Shown: positions 28,558-35,332 of the stretch, one piece after another
Numbering within the stretch: the first letter of the stretch is position 1
Layout: every line of letters begins with the position of its first letter
From: Spongiivirga sp046524175
Lineage (GTDB): Bacteria > Bacteroidota > Bacteroidia > Flavobacteriales > Flavobacteriaceae
Assembly: GCF_046524175.1 (NCBI RefSeq)
Contig: NZ_JBEFZF010000002.1
Location: 744,001-808,000 of the forward strand
DNA length: 64,000 bases
Direction: 5' to 3'
Translations under genes and position numbers: made by a program
The notes under the pieces: generated by a model
Databases searched by the model: none
The model's input: the letters and a program-made list of their open reading frames with translations, nothing else
Told to the model about the DNA's origin: nothing

Positions 28558-28565
28558 TACTTTTG
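28558..28565 (+). promoter_or_regulatory. Candidate -7 box for trxA
   Basis: TACTTTTG matches the TAnnTTTG consensus, 38 bases before the trxA start. A TTTG at 28540-28543 lies 14 bases upstream, closer than the usual spacing, so the -33 element is uncertain. Confidence 0.5.
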
Positions 28566-28603
28566 TGACTTTAAATTGAGATTAACAAGAAATAAATTAT
28601 ATC

Positions 28604-28921
28604 ATGGCATTAGAAATAACGGATGCAAGCTTTGAAGAAACCGTTTTAAAAAGTGACAAACCGGTTTTAGTTGACTTTTGGGCTGCATGGTGCGGACCTT
28701 GTAGAATGGTAGGTCCCATTATTGAAGAATTAAGCAGCGATTACGAAGGTAAGGCTGTTGTTGGTAAGGTAGATGTTGATGCAAACCAGGAATTTGCAGC
28801 GAAATACGGCGTGCGTAATATTCCTACAGTATTGGTTTTTCAAAACGGAGAAGTAGTAGGTCGTCAAGTAGGTGTTGCTCCTAAAAACGTATACGCTGAA
28901 GCAATAGATCAGCTACTATAG
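28604..28921 (+). CDS. trxA: Thioredoxin
   Basis: 105 residues, the normal thioredoxin length, with no signal peptide, so cytoplasmic. The active site WCGPC is at residues 29-33 (C30, C33), with the buried D24 in LVDFWA and cis-proline in RNIPTVLVF. It reduces protein disulfides. It is a single-gene unit with a candidate promoter before it and a terminator after it. Confidence 0.97.
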   Translation: MALEITDASFEETVLKSDKPVLVDFWAAWCGPCRMVGPIIEELSSDYEGKAVVGKVDVDANQEFAAKYGVRNIPTVLVFQNGEVVGRQVGVAPKNVYAEAIDQLL

Positions 28922-28947
28922 TTAAATACAATATATAATTATATATT

Positions 28948-28977
28948 AAAGGTTTGGTGCAGTGCCAAGCCTTTTTT
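28948..28977 (+). terminator. Intrinsic terminator after trxA
   Basis: AAAGGTTTGG at 28948-28957 pairs (one G-T) with CCAAGCCTTT at 28965-28974 around a 7-base loop, followed by a run of T. Confidence 0.8.
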
Positions 28978-29058
28978 ATTTTAGAAAAACGGTATTTTGA
29001 CCAAGGTTATTTTTTAGAGAATAATCCCGATCCCTCTGGGTGAGGTCAGCAGGCTTTT

Positions 29059-29988
29059 ATGAATTTACAACAAGAACTAAATAACATATCGGGTTTCAAG
29101 AACCTAGAGCTGTTGGCCCAACAGGTGGTAGAAGGGTTTATTTCTGGGATGCATAAAAGCCCATTTCATGGATTTTCGGCAGAATTTGCCGAACATAAAA
29201 TTTACAATCAAGGCGAAAGCACGAAGCATATTGATTGGAAGCTATTTGCTAAAACTGATAAGCTCTATACAAAACGATATGAAGAAGAAACAAATCTTCG
29301 GTGTCATTTAATAGTAGATAATTCCACTTCGATGCACTTTCCCGATGTGAAGCAATTGAATATTGCTTCGTTGAATAAGGTCGCGTTTTCATCCTTAGCG
29401 GCTGCGGCAATAATGAATTTACTCAAAAAACAACGCGATGCTGTTGGTTTGAGTATTTATGGTAATGACTATGAGTATTATGCTCCAGAAAAAGGAAGCG
29501 AGCGTCATCATCAAATGCTGTTGGGTAAACTTTCAAATATTGTAACTGCGAAGCCTAAAAAAGGGATTACTGAAACCTATACCTATTTACATCAAATAGC
29601 AGAGAAGATTCACCGCCGATCATTAATTTTCTTGTTTACCGATATGTTTCAAACCTCCGTCGACCGTGAAAAATTATTTGAAGCGCTACAACATTTAAAG
29701 TATAATAAGCACGAAGTAGTTGTTTTTCATGTTTTTGATAAGGAGAAAGAACTGGCCTTTAATTTTGATAATCGACCCAAACGTTTTGTGGATGTAGAAA
29801 CGGGAGAATATGTGAATCTGTATGCTGATAATATAAAGGATAATTACGAAAAGGCGGTGACTGAGTATTTTTATGAGTTGCAGCTTAAATGCGCTCAATA
29901 CCGCATAAAATACATAGGTTGTGATGTGAATGGAGACTTCAATACTATTTTGACAACCTACTTGGTCGAGCGGCAAAAATTTGCCTAG
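29059..29988 (+). CDS. DUF58 domain-containing protein
   Basis: 309 residues without signal or membrane segment. It carries the DUF58 core signature around IYNQGESTKHIDWKLFAKTDKLYTKRYEEE (about residues 50-80), followed by a von Willebrand A-like region with an LIVDNSTSM metal-site motif (about 88-96) and FLFTDMFQTS. DUF58 proteins usually accompany MoxR ATPases in operons for periplasmic or chaperone functions; no moxR gene is next to it here. Exact role unknown. Confidence 0.9.
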   Translation: MNLQQELNNISGFKNLELLAQQVVEGFISGMHKSPFHGFSAEFAEHKIYNQGESTKHIDWKLFAKTDKLYTKRYEEETNLRCHLIVDNSTSMHFPDVKQLNIASLNKVAFSSLAAAAIMNLLKKQRDAVGLSIYGNDYEYYAPEKGSERHHQMLLGKLSNIVTAKPKKGITETYTYLHQIAEKIHRRSLIFLFTDMFQTSVDREKLFEALQHLKYNKHEVVVFHVFDKEKELAFNFDNRPKRFVDVETGEYVNLYADNIKDNYEKAVTEYFYELQLKCAQYRIKYIGCDVNGDFNTILTTYLVERQKFA

Positions 29989-30020
29989 TGTAAAATCTTT
30001 TAAAATTCTGCTTAAATCAT

Positions 30021-30050
30021 TTGTCAAATTCAAAATGCAGTGTATATTTG
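30021..30050 (+). promoter_or_regulatory. Promoter of tRNA-Asp
   Basis: TTG at 30021-30023 and TATATTTG at 30043-30050 with a 19-base gap match the Bacteroidota housekeeping promoter. It lies about 90 bases before the tRNA. Confidence 0.75.
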
Positions 30051-30138
30051 CACCCGCTTAGCTGTTTAAGCAGCTATGGTAGCAATTTCTTTTTGTCCGA
30101 CTGTTGTCGGAGTTTCGAATGCTCGAGGTAAGAAATTT

Positions 30139-30212
30139 GGTCTGGTAGTTCAGTTGGTTAGAATACCTGCCTGTCACGCAGGGGGTCGCGGGTTCGAGTC
30201 CCGTCCAGACCG
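30139..30212 (+). tRNA. tRNA-Asp (GTC)
   Basis: A 74-base cloverleaf: acceptor arms GGTCTGG and CCAGACC, D-arm GTAGTTCAGTTGGTTAGAATAC, anticodon loop CTGTCAC with GTC at 30173-30175, T-arm GCGGGTTCGAGTCCCGT, discriminator G. CCA is not encoded. Confidence 0.96.
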
Positions 30213-30449
30213 CAATTTACTTTTAAGTGAAACAAAAGTAAAAACAAAGTTGTGTTGTGATGAACATGTTGTTCATCAAGGTTTATAAGTAAACCAATGG
30301 AAAGCTTCCCGTGTAATGTGGGATGCTTTTTTTATTTTAAGGCAGTTTGTTCCAGTATGTCGTTTTTTGTTTATGTTATCCAAAGTGAAATCGATAAGTC
30401 CTATTATGTAGGATATACTGTTGATTTAGAAACGAGACTTGACAAGCAT
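30204..30449 (+). repeat. Direct repeat copy A: tRNA-Asp 3' end, terminator and GIY-YIG 5' part
   Basis: About 246 bases starting with the last bases of tRNA-Asp (TCCAGACCGCAATTTAC) recur at 30642-30888. The first ~80 bases are almost identical, and similarity falls off inside the GIY-YIG coding part. A tandem duplication of a unit of about 438 bases explains this. Confidence 0.85.
30300..30334 (+). terminator. Terminator after tRNA-Asp
   Basis: AAAGCTTCCC and GGGATGCTTT pair with one mismatch around GTGTAATGT, followed by a T run. The same structure occurs in the second copy near 30739-30773. Confidence 0.6.
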
Positions 30450-30614
30450 AATGCGGGAAACAGTCAGTATACTTCAAAGAAAATCCCTTGGGTCTTGGTA
30501 TATTTTGAGGAGTTTCAAACGAAATCTGATGCTATTAAACGGGAGAAGTTTATCAAAAGACAGAAGAGTAGCGCTTTTATACGACGCTTAATTTTTGAAA
30601 AGAACAACACTTGA
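30357..30614 (+). CDS. GIY-YIG domain (UPF0213/YhbQ-like) protein
   Basis: 85 residues from the ATG at 30357; this start gives the usual short UPF0213 length and begins right before the domain. The GIY-YIG motif appears as FVYVIQ and YYVGYT, followed by LETRLDKHN with the conserved Arg and a REKFIKRQ segment with the conserved Glu. Small stand-alone GIY-YIG proteins of this type are very common in Flavobacteriia near tRNA genes; nuclease activity is a family inference. It lies 145 bases after tRNA-Asp, and the hairpin at 30300-30334 separates the two. A second, broken copy follows at 30796. Confidence 0.85.
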   Translation: MSFFVYVIQSEIDKSYYVGYTVDLETRLDKHNAGNSQYTSKKIPWVLVYFEEFQTKSDAIKREKFIKRQKSSAFIRRLIFEKNNT

Positions 30615-30651
30615 GATCGCGGGTTTCCCGATTCCTCGGGATCCAGACCGC
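30615..30651 (+). repeat. tRNA-Asp 3' fragment interrupted by a TCCCGA hairpin
   Basis: The stretch begins with GATCGCGGGTT and ends with TCCAGACCGC, both matching the T-arm and acceptor of tRNA-Asp at 30185-30212. Between them the bases CGAGTCCCG are replaced by the hairpin TCCCGATTCCTCGGGA (30626-30641). It forms the junction at the start of the second repeat copy. The fragment cannot fold as a tRNA. Confidence 0.8.
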
Positions 30652-30888
30652 AATTTACTTTTAAGTGAAACAAAAGTAAAAACAAAGTTGTGTTGTGATG
30701 AACATGTTGTTAATCAGGGTTTAGAAGTAAACCAATGGAAAGCTTCCCGTGTAATGTGGGATGCTTTTTTTATTTTAAGGTAGTTTGTTCTTAGTATGTC
30801 GTTTTTTGTTTACGTTATCCAAAGTCAAACTGATAAGTCCTATAAAGTGAGGTATAACACTGATTTAGGAATAAGAATTGAAAAGTAG
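30642..30888 (+). repeat. Direct repeat copy B (decayed)
   Basis: Second copy of the unit at 30204-30449. It keeps the tRNA 3' end, the terminator-like hairpin and the start of the GIY-YIG gene, with growing divergence toward its right end. Confidence 0.85.
30796..30888 (+). pseudogene. Truncated GIY-YIG copy
   Basis: The frame opens MSFFVYVIQSQTDKSY exactly as the intact gene at 30357 but stops at TAG after 30 codons. The YYVGYT motif is changed to YKVRYN and the rest of the domain is missing. It is a degenerate duplicate without the catalytic motif. Confidence 0.85.
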
Positions 30889-31089
30889 CAATCATAAAAA
30901 TGGCCAGCCTTTTTTTAGCTTCTACAGTTATGTTTTCTTGAATAAAACGCAGTATCGTGTTATATATGTCTTTATTTTTTATTGAGTATAAAAAGCCTTA
31001 TTTTTAAGAAAGTATCTCCAACACACGATCGTTTACTTTTTTCATATCGCTGAATTAAGAAGGAAAATTTAACACAAAAGCACTGGAAA
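30889..31089. other. Intergenic stretch without a recognised gene
   Basis: AT-rich sequence between the GIY-YIG pseudogene and the TTGCGCA element. No open frame with a plausible start, tRNA or strong hairpin is seen. It may include further decayed remains of the duplicated unit. Confidence 0.5.
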
Positions 31090-31128
31090 TTGCGCAGTTT
31101 GCGCAACCTAATTGCGCAAACTGCGCAA
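31090..31128. promoter_or_regulatory. Quadruple TTGCGCA element upstream of the LytTR gene
   Basis: TTGCGCAGTTTGCGCAA (31090-31106) and its exact reverse complement (31112-31128) are separated by 5 bases. Each arm is itself an inverted repeat, TTGCGCA-N3-TGCGCAA, so the element has four half-sites. A TAnnTTTA box (TATCTTTA, 31150-31157) begins exactly 21 bases downstream. The same design recurs at 35046-35084. It looks like a binding site for a dimeric or tetrameric activator; the protein is unknown. Confidence 0.75.
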
Positions 31129-31149
31129 CGCTATCTCGTTAGTAGTCAA

Positions 31150-31157
31150 TATCTTTA
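31150..31157 (+). promoter_or_regulatory. Candidate -7 box of the LytTR gene
   Basis: TATCTTTA resembles TAnnTTTG with the last base changed. No TTG lies at the -33 position; the TTGCGCA element ends 21 bases upstream instead, as expected for an activator-dependent promoter. A start about 45 bases before the ATG at 31205 would follow. Confidence 0.5.
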
Positions 31158-31204
31158 CAATAGTTAAGTAAGAAACTTTTTTTGTCCCGTATAAAAGAGA
31201 TTTG

Positions 31205-31939
31205 ATGGCCTATTCATATGTAATAATCGATGCTTTTGAAGAAGATGTAAAGCGATTAAAAGGAGCACTAACCGTGTTTCCTGATTATGAGTGTTTAGGA
31301 GTAGCTGGTTGTGAAAACAGCGGTCTAGATCTCATTTTAAAAACTACTCCAGATATTGTTTTTCTGGATGTAGAAATACCTGGGAATCACTTTAACATGA
31401 GCTTGTTCTCGATTATAACGGAACTGGCCAAGTATACCAATAACCCCCCTACCTTTATTGTGGTTACAGCTACACAAACTTACGCAATTGACGCTATAAG
31501 AAATGATGTCTTAGACTATGTGCTAAAACCAATAGACAGCTTTCAATTGCGTAAAGTTTTAATGAGGTACGAAAAAAAACGAACAGAGAAACCGCAAATT
31601 CTTTGCATAAAATCGCACGGTGATCACAAATTTGTCAATGTCGATGACCTCATTTATTTAAAGGCCGATAACAATACTACCGATCTCTTTTTAAATGGTG
31701 GGGAAAAAATAACGGCGTTTAAAACACTAAAAACTTTCGAGCAAGCGCTACCTGCTCATTTTACTAGGATTCACCATAGTTATATCATTAATTCAAAATG
31801 CGTTAGCCGCATTAATTTTGGTAAATCAACCTGCACCATAGAAAACACAAGTAACCTAATTCCATTTTCCAAGTCGTATCGAGAGAATGTAAAGCATTTA
31901 AAACAACGCCTCGATACGGGAAACATGCTTTATGTGTAG
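31205..31939 (+). CDS. LytTR-family response regulator
   Basis: 244 residues from the ATG at 31205 (a TTG one codon earlier is possible). A receiver domain (about 1-120) has the phosphoacceptor D55 in VFLDVEIPG and conserved K108 in YVLKPID. The acidic pocket reads IIDAFEED, with only one Asp of the usual pair. A LytTR DNA-binding domain follows (about 135-240, LIYLKADNNTTDLF and FTRIHHSYIIN). It heads the cassette, directly behind the first TTGCGCA element, and may regulate itself. No partner LytS/AgrC-type histidine kinase is adjacent; the kinase at 32310 is of the HisKA_3 type. Confidence 0.92.
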   Translation: MAYSYVIIDAFEEDVKRLKGALTVFPDYECLGVAGCENSGLDLILKTTPDIVFLDVEIPGNHFNMSLFSIITELAKYTNNPPTFIVVTATQTYAIDAIRNDVLDYVLKPIDSFQLRKVLMRYEKKRTEKPQILCIKSHGDHKFVNVDDLIYLKADNNTTDLFLNGGEKITAFKTLKTFEQALPAHFTRIHHSYIINSKCVSRINFGKSTCTIENTSNLIPFSKSYRENVKHLKQRLDTGNMLYV

Positions 31940-32125
31940 TTAGTCTAAATTGACCCAGTTACCCGTAAAATAAGTGCAATGACTACCAACTCCGGGTCGA
32001 TTACTATACACTTAATTTTTTAACAGTTTAGGAGAAGGCAACAAGTTAGTTTTGAGATTATTAAAGCGCACTAAAAAAGCGCTGTTTGCAAAAATAATCT
32101 GTATAAACACTTAAAACTTTTTACG

Positions 32126-32278
32126 ATGAAACTAATTAAAAGACTAACTGCAATTGTATTATTGACCCTATTTGCTTATTCATGTACCCCAGAAAGCGCT
32201 GATCAAGATGTTGATCTTTATGAAAACGCAGATGTTGAGGCGACAGAAGGAGAAGAGCCAGGTCCTAAGAAGGATTAA
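32126..32278 (+). CDS. Short acidic lipoprotein, candidate signal peptide or sensor ligand
   Basis: A 50-codon gene. Residues 1-19 are a lipoprotein-type signal: two lysines and an arginine, a hydrophobic core, and lipobox F-A-Y-S before Cys20. The mature part has 31 residues, 11 of them Asp or Glu (QDVDLYENADVEATEGEEPG), and ends in GPKKD. No transmembrane segment or domain follows. It lies 187 bases after the LytTR gene and 31 bases before the sensor kinase, in the same direction. A small hairpin (AGCGC at 32065-32069 with GCGCT at 32079-32083) precedes it. I do not recognise the family. Function as an extracellular signal or kinase ligand is inference from size and position. Confidence 0.7.
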   Translation: MKLIKRLTAIVLLTLFAYSCTPESADQDVDLYENADVEATEGEEPGPKKD

Positions 32279-32309
32279 ATATATCCCTTAATATTCATAA
32301 CTTAGACGA

Positions 32310-34355
32310 ATGTATCGTATTGCATTCGTCTTTTTTTTATTCTTGTTCTTCTCATGTAGGCAGGAGAATCAGGAAATATTGCCCAAAAATAGGGTTGAAC
32401 ATCTTAAAAAGCTTATTGATAGTTCGCAGTATGCTAATATTCCGAAACATACTAAATTACTATTAGCAGATAGTGCTAAAAATATAATCAAAACACTTCC
32501 TAAAGATACGCTTTATAATCAATTGGCTATAGAAGTTGCCTCTTGTTATTATATGATTGATGAGTGGAATCAATATGCCAAAGCCACCGAGGTTTTTCTT
32601 GAAAATGCAATACGAATAGACGACACTAGTGCTATTGCAAAAGCATACTATAATAAAGGCCTCATAAAAGGTCGTTTTTTAGAGTATGACAGTGCCTACT
32701 ATTACTATTACAACGCAAATAAATTGTATTCTCAATTAAAAAATGACTATCGAGTGGGTAGAGCATCCCTTGGTATGGGTTACCAACAGCGAAGAAAAGG
32801 AGACCTATTAGGGGCGGAAGCTTCGTATGTTAATGCTTTAGATGCGTTTAAAAGAGCAAAAGATTCGGAATTTATCACTACCTGTATTAATGGGTTGGCG
32901 AATATAAGGCATTCGATTGGGGATTTTGATCAGGCAATTGTATATCATGAAGAGTATTTAAGGCTTAATACAGGTTTAGAAAATGAATTGGAAAAGGCTA
33001 CCCCGTTTAATAATTTAGGTTGGGATTATGAAAACAAAGGAGATTATGAGAAAGCAAAAAGTTATTACGAAAAAGGGTTAGCTCTAAAAAACTTAAAACA
33101 AAAAAGGCCTTTAACCTATGGCATACTGATAGACAATTATGCTCATGTGCGTTTTTTACAAGGAGAACTTAACCACTTACCTCAACCTTATTTTGAGGCG
33201 TTAAGAATTGCGGATAGCCTAAATAATCTAAATCTTGCTATTTCGGCTAACCTAAATCTTTCTGAATACTACAATCATGTTGGTGATTTGTTAAATGCTA
33301 AAAAGCACGCGCTGAGTGCTTATGAGATAGGACAAGAAAATGTTTATCTGGAAAAAGTGCCAAAAGCACTGAGGCAATTACAGAATCTTACCACTGGAGA
33401 TGAGGCTTTGAGTTATGCGAATATGTATATTCGACTTACAGATAGCCTACAAGGGGAAGAACGCCGTTCAAGAGATCAGTTTGCTCGCATTCGCTATGAA
33501 TCTGATGAATTAGAAACAAAAGCAACACAGTTGCAACAGCAAAATGAAAAAATAGCCGAAAGGGATAAATGGATCATTATTGTGCTTATTTCACTCACCC
33601 CAATTATCATTCTGTTACTAATTGTACGATGGCAACGAAATGTCAGAGAAAAGTTGATCATTGAACAAAAACAGCAAAAAGCCAATGAAGAAATTTATCA
33701 ACTCATGCTCAACCAACAAACCAAACTCAATGAAGGCCGCAGTATCGAGCGTAAACGGTTCTCTAAAGAGCTTCACGATGGGGTTTTAAGTAGATTGTTT
33801 GGTGTGCGGTTAAGCTTAGAGTCGATGAACTTAAATGGGCAAAATAGTACTAAGGAGTTATATGTAAATGAATTGCAAGGGATAGAAAAAGAAATTAGAC
33901 AAATCTCTCACGATTTAGGAAATGACCTTTTTCAAGGTAAGCATGATTTTGTAAATGTGGTGGACGATTTGTTAATCCGCCAATCTGATGCGGCTAGCTG
34001 GGAATACGAATTGAATAGCGATCCTAGTATCGACTGGGATGGCATTTCTAATGAGCATAAAATGCATATTTACCGAATTATTCAGGAAGCGCTACAGAAT
34101 GTAAATAAATATGCAAATGCGAGTGTGGTTAGCATCAAATTTGAGCAGCAGGAGAATCAGATATCAATAAGCATTACGGATGATGGCGCCGGGTTTAATA
34201 TAGACGATAATGCAAAAGGTATCGGCTTAAAAAATATGAGATCCCGAGCTCAAGACATTAATGCTGATATTGAAATCACCAGTAAGAAGGATATAGGAAC
34301 AACAATTACCTTAAAAGGACTAAAAACAAAAGTGCCAAACACTGTAAATGAATAA
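32310..34355 (+). CDS. TPR-containing sensor histidine kinase (HisKA_3 type)
   Basis: 681 residues. A lipoprotein-like signal (FFLFLFFSC, Cys about 16) is followed by periplasmic tetratricopeptide repeats (about 60-370, for example YENKGDYEKAKSYYEKGLALKN), a coiled-coil and one membrane helix (about 420-440). Then comes a HisKA_3-type dimerisation domain with H489 in FSKELHDGVLSRLFG, and a HATPase domain with IIQEALQNVNKYANA (N box), DDGAGFN and GIGLKNMRSRA (G boxes). The periplasmic repeats suggest it senses a peptide or protein. It overlaps the following response regulator by 8 bases, its likely partner. Confidence 0.93.
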   Translation: MYRIAFVFFLFLFFSCRQENQEILPKNRVEHLKKLIDSSQYANIPKHTKLLLADSAKNIIKTLPKDTLYNQLAIEVASCYYMIDEWNQYAKATEVFLENAIRIDDTSAIAKAYYNKGLIKGRFLEYDSAYYYYYNANKLYSQLKNDYRVGRASLGMGYQQRRKGDLLGAEASYVNALDAFKRAKDSEFITTCINGLANIRHSIGDFDQAIVYHEEYLRLNTGLENELEKATPFNNLGWDYENKGDYEKAKSYYEKGLALKNLKQKRPLTYGILIDNYAHVRFLQGELNHLPQPYFEALRIADSLNNLNLAISANLNLSEYYNHVGDLLNAKKHALSAYEIGQENVYLEKVPKALRQLQNLTTGDEALSYANMYIRLTDSLQGEERRSRDQFARIRYESDELETKATQLQQQNEKIAERDKWIIIVLISLTPIIILLLIVRWQRNVREKLIIEQKQQKANEEIYQLMLNQQTKLNEGRSIERKRFSKELHDGVLSRLFGVRLSLESMNLNGQNSTKELYVNELQGIEKEIRQISHDLGNDLFQGKHDFVNVVDDLLIRQSDAASWEYELNSDPSIDWDGISNEHKMHIYRIIQEALQNVNKYANASVVSIKFEQQENQISISITDDGAGFNIDDNAKGIGLKNMRSRAQDINADIEITSKKDIGTTITLKGLKTKVPNTVNE

Positions 34356-35022
34356 CGATATAAAAATCTTGATTGTAGATGATCATCCCATGATCATTGA
34401 GGGATACAAAAATTCATTAATGAATAGACCGGATGACGGGTATCGTTTGATCATTGAATCTGCTAATGACTGCGATCAGGCAATTCAAAAAATATCAGAT
34501 TCGGTGACCTCACCACAGCCGTTTAATGTTTTGTTTGTTGATGTTAATTTACCGGCGAGCGCCGACGGTGCTTTTTTATCGGGGGAAGATATTGCCAAAT
34601 TTGCAAAGAAAAAGATACCTACTAGCAAAGTAGTTATTTTGACCATGCATGGAGAAGATCAACGTATAGGGCATATTTTAAAAAATGTTGATCCAGATGG
34701 GTTGCTTATAAAGACAGATGTAGGGGCAAAAGTATTTGTTGATGCCTTTCATAGTGTACTTAAAAACGAACCTTATTATAGTGCCAGTGTAATGAAACAT
34801 CTACGGAGGCGCATTCAATATGATTTTGATCTTGACATTAAAAACCAGAAAATATTAGAATATCTAGCTAAAGGTATTCCTACTTCCGATATCACAGATA
34901 TGGTTGGGCTATCAAGAAGAGCGGTAGTGTATAGAAAAGGACAACTAAAGCAGCAATTCGATATCCCTGATGCATCTGATGCTGAGCTGATTGAAAAGGC
35001 AAAAAGCCTAGGCTTTTTATAA
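34348..35022 (+). CDS. Response regulator with C-terminal helix-turn-helix
   Basis: 224 residues. The receiver domain has the acidic pair D11-D12, phosphoacceptor D65 in LFVDVNLPA, T99 and K122. The C-terminal part (about 150-224) contains a helix-turn-helix with ILEYLAKGIPTSDITDMVGLSRRAVVYRKGQLKQQF, similar to NarL/LuxR-type regulators but diverged. The gene overlaps the sensor kinase by 8 bases and is its probable partner. It is followed 23 bases later by the second TTGCGCA element, which it may bind. Confidence 0.9.
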   Translation: MNNDIKILIVDDHPMIIEGYKNSLMNRPDDGYRLIIESANDCDQAIQKISDSVTSPQPFNVLFVDVNLPASADGAFLSGEDIAKFAKKKIPTSKVVILTMHGEDQRIGHILKNVDPDGLLIKTDVGAKVFVDAFHSVLKNEPYYSASVMKHLRRRIQYDFDLDIKNQKILEYLAKGIPTSDITDMVGLSRRAVVYRKGQLKQQFDIPDASDAELIEKAKSLGFL

Positions 35023-35045
35023 AAAACCTTAAAAAAACATCAAAA

Positions 35046-35084
35046 TTGCGCACTTTGCGCAACATAATTGCGCAAAGTGCGCAA
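35046..35084. promoter_or_regulatory. Second quadruple TTGCGCA element
   Basis: TTGCGCACTTTGCGCAA (35046-35062) and its exact reverse complement (35068-35084) flank a 5-base spacer. Only the central triplet of each arm differs from the element at 31090-31128 (GTT there, CTT here). TAATTTTA (35106-35113) begins exactly 21 bases downstream, the same distance as in the first element. Sequence, architecture and spacing are conserved while the bases around them differ, which supports function. Confidence 0.75.
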
Positions 35085-35105
35085 TACTTCTTCGATTGTA
35101 TTATT

Positions 35106-35113
35106 TAATTTTA
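35106..35113 (+). promoter_or_regulatory. Candidate -7 box behind the second TTGCGCA element
   Basis: TAATTTTA has the same TAnnTTTA form and the same 21-base distance to the inverted repeat as the box at 31150-31157. Another possible box, TACTTTTA, overlaps at 35112-35119. It would drive the region 35118-35327. Confidence 0.45.
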
Positions 35114-35117
35114 CTTT

Positions 35118-35327
35118 TAGTAATGGTTAATACTATTAAGCTATTTGATCATCCCGGTTGTCGTGTACAAATGTTTTCATTACTTGATGCATTCCGCATA
35201 TTTTATAGTTAGGGGATAATTATAAGGATACTCACAAACAACCGGGGTTAGCTTTATTAACCTGAAACGTTTTTATAGCCCGCAAAACGCATCTCATTTA
35301 TTGTTGTTTACTGAGATGCGTTTTTTT
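35118..35327 (+). ncRNA. Predicted structured small RNA downstream of the second element
   Basis: The stretch runs from the TAnnTTTA box to a strong intrinsic terminator. CCCGGTTGT (35153-35161) can pair with ACAACCGGG (35238-35246), giving a long-range 9-bp stem. The only notable frame (35123-35212, 29 codons) would have almost no leader and resembles nothing I know. A regulatory RNA controlled by the same factor as the LytTR gene is the better reading, but no transcript is shown. Confidence 0.4.
35285..35327 (+). terminator. Intrinsic terminator ending the signalling cassette
   Basis: AAACGCATCTCA (35285-35296) pairs perfectly with TGAGATGCGTTT (35312-35323) around a 15-base loop, followed by T residues to 35327. 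Confidence 0.85.
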
Positions 35328-35332
35328 ATGCG

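Noticed and set aside
30139..30888. The tRNA-Asp duplication as an integrated phage or genomic island
   Set aside because: No integrase, phage gene or long flanking insert is present; the duplicated unit is only about 440 bases.
31090..31128. TTGCGCA element as an intrinsic terminator or a CRISPR-like repeat
   Set aside because: It has no T run, there are only two copies in the window, and each stands at a fixed distance before a promoter-like box.
35123..35212. A 29-codon frame behind the second TTGCGCA element as a second peptide gene
   Set aside because: It has no signal sequence, almost no leader after the predicted start and no similarity to the acidic lipoprotein.
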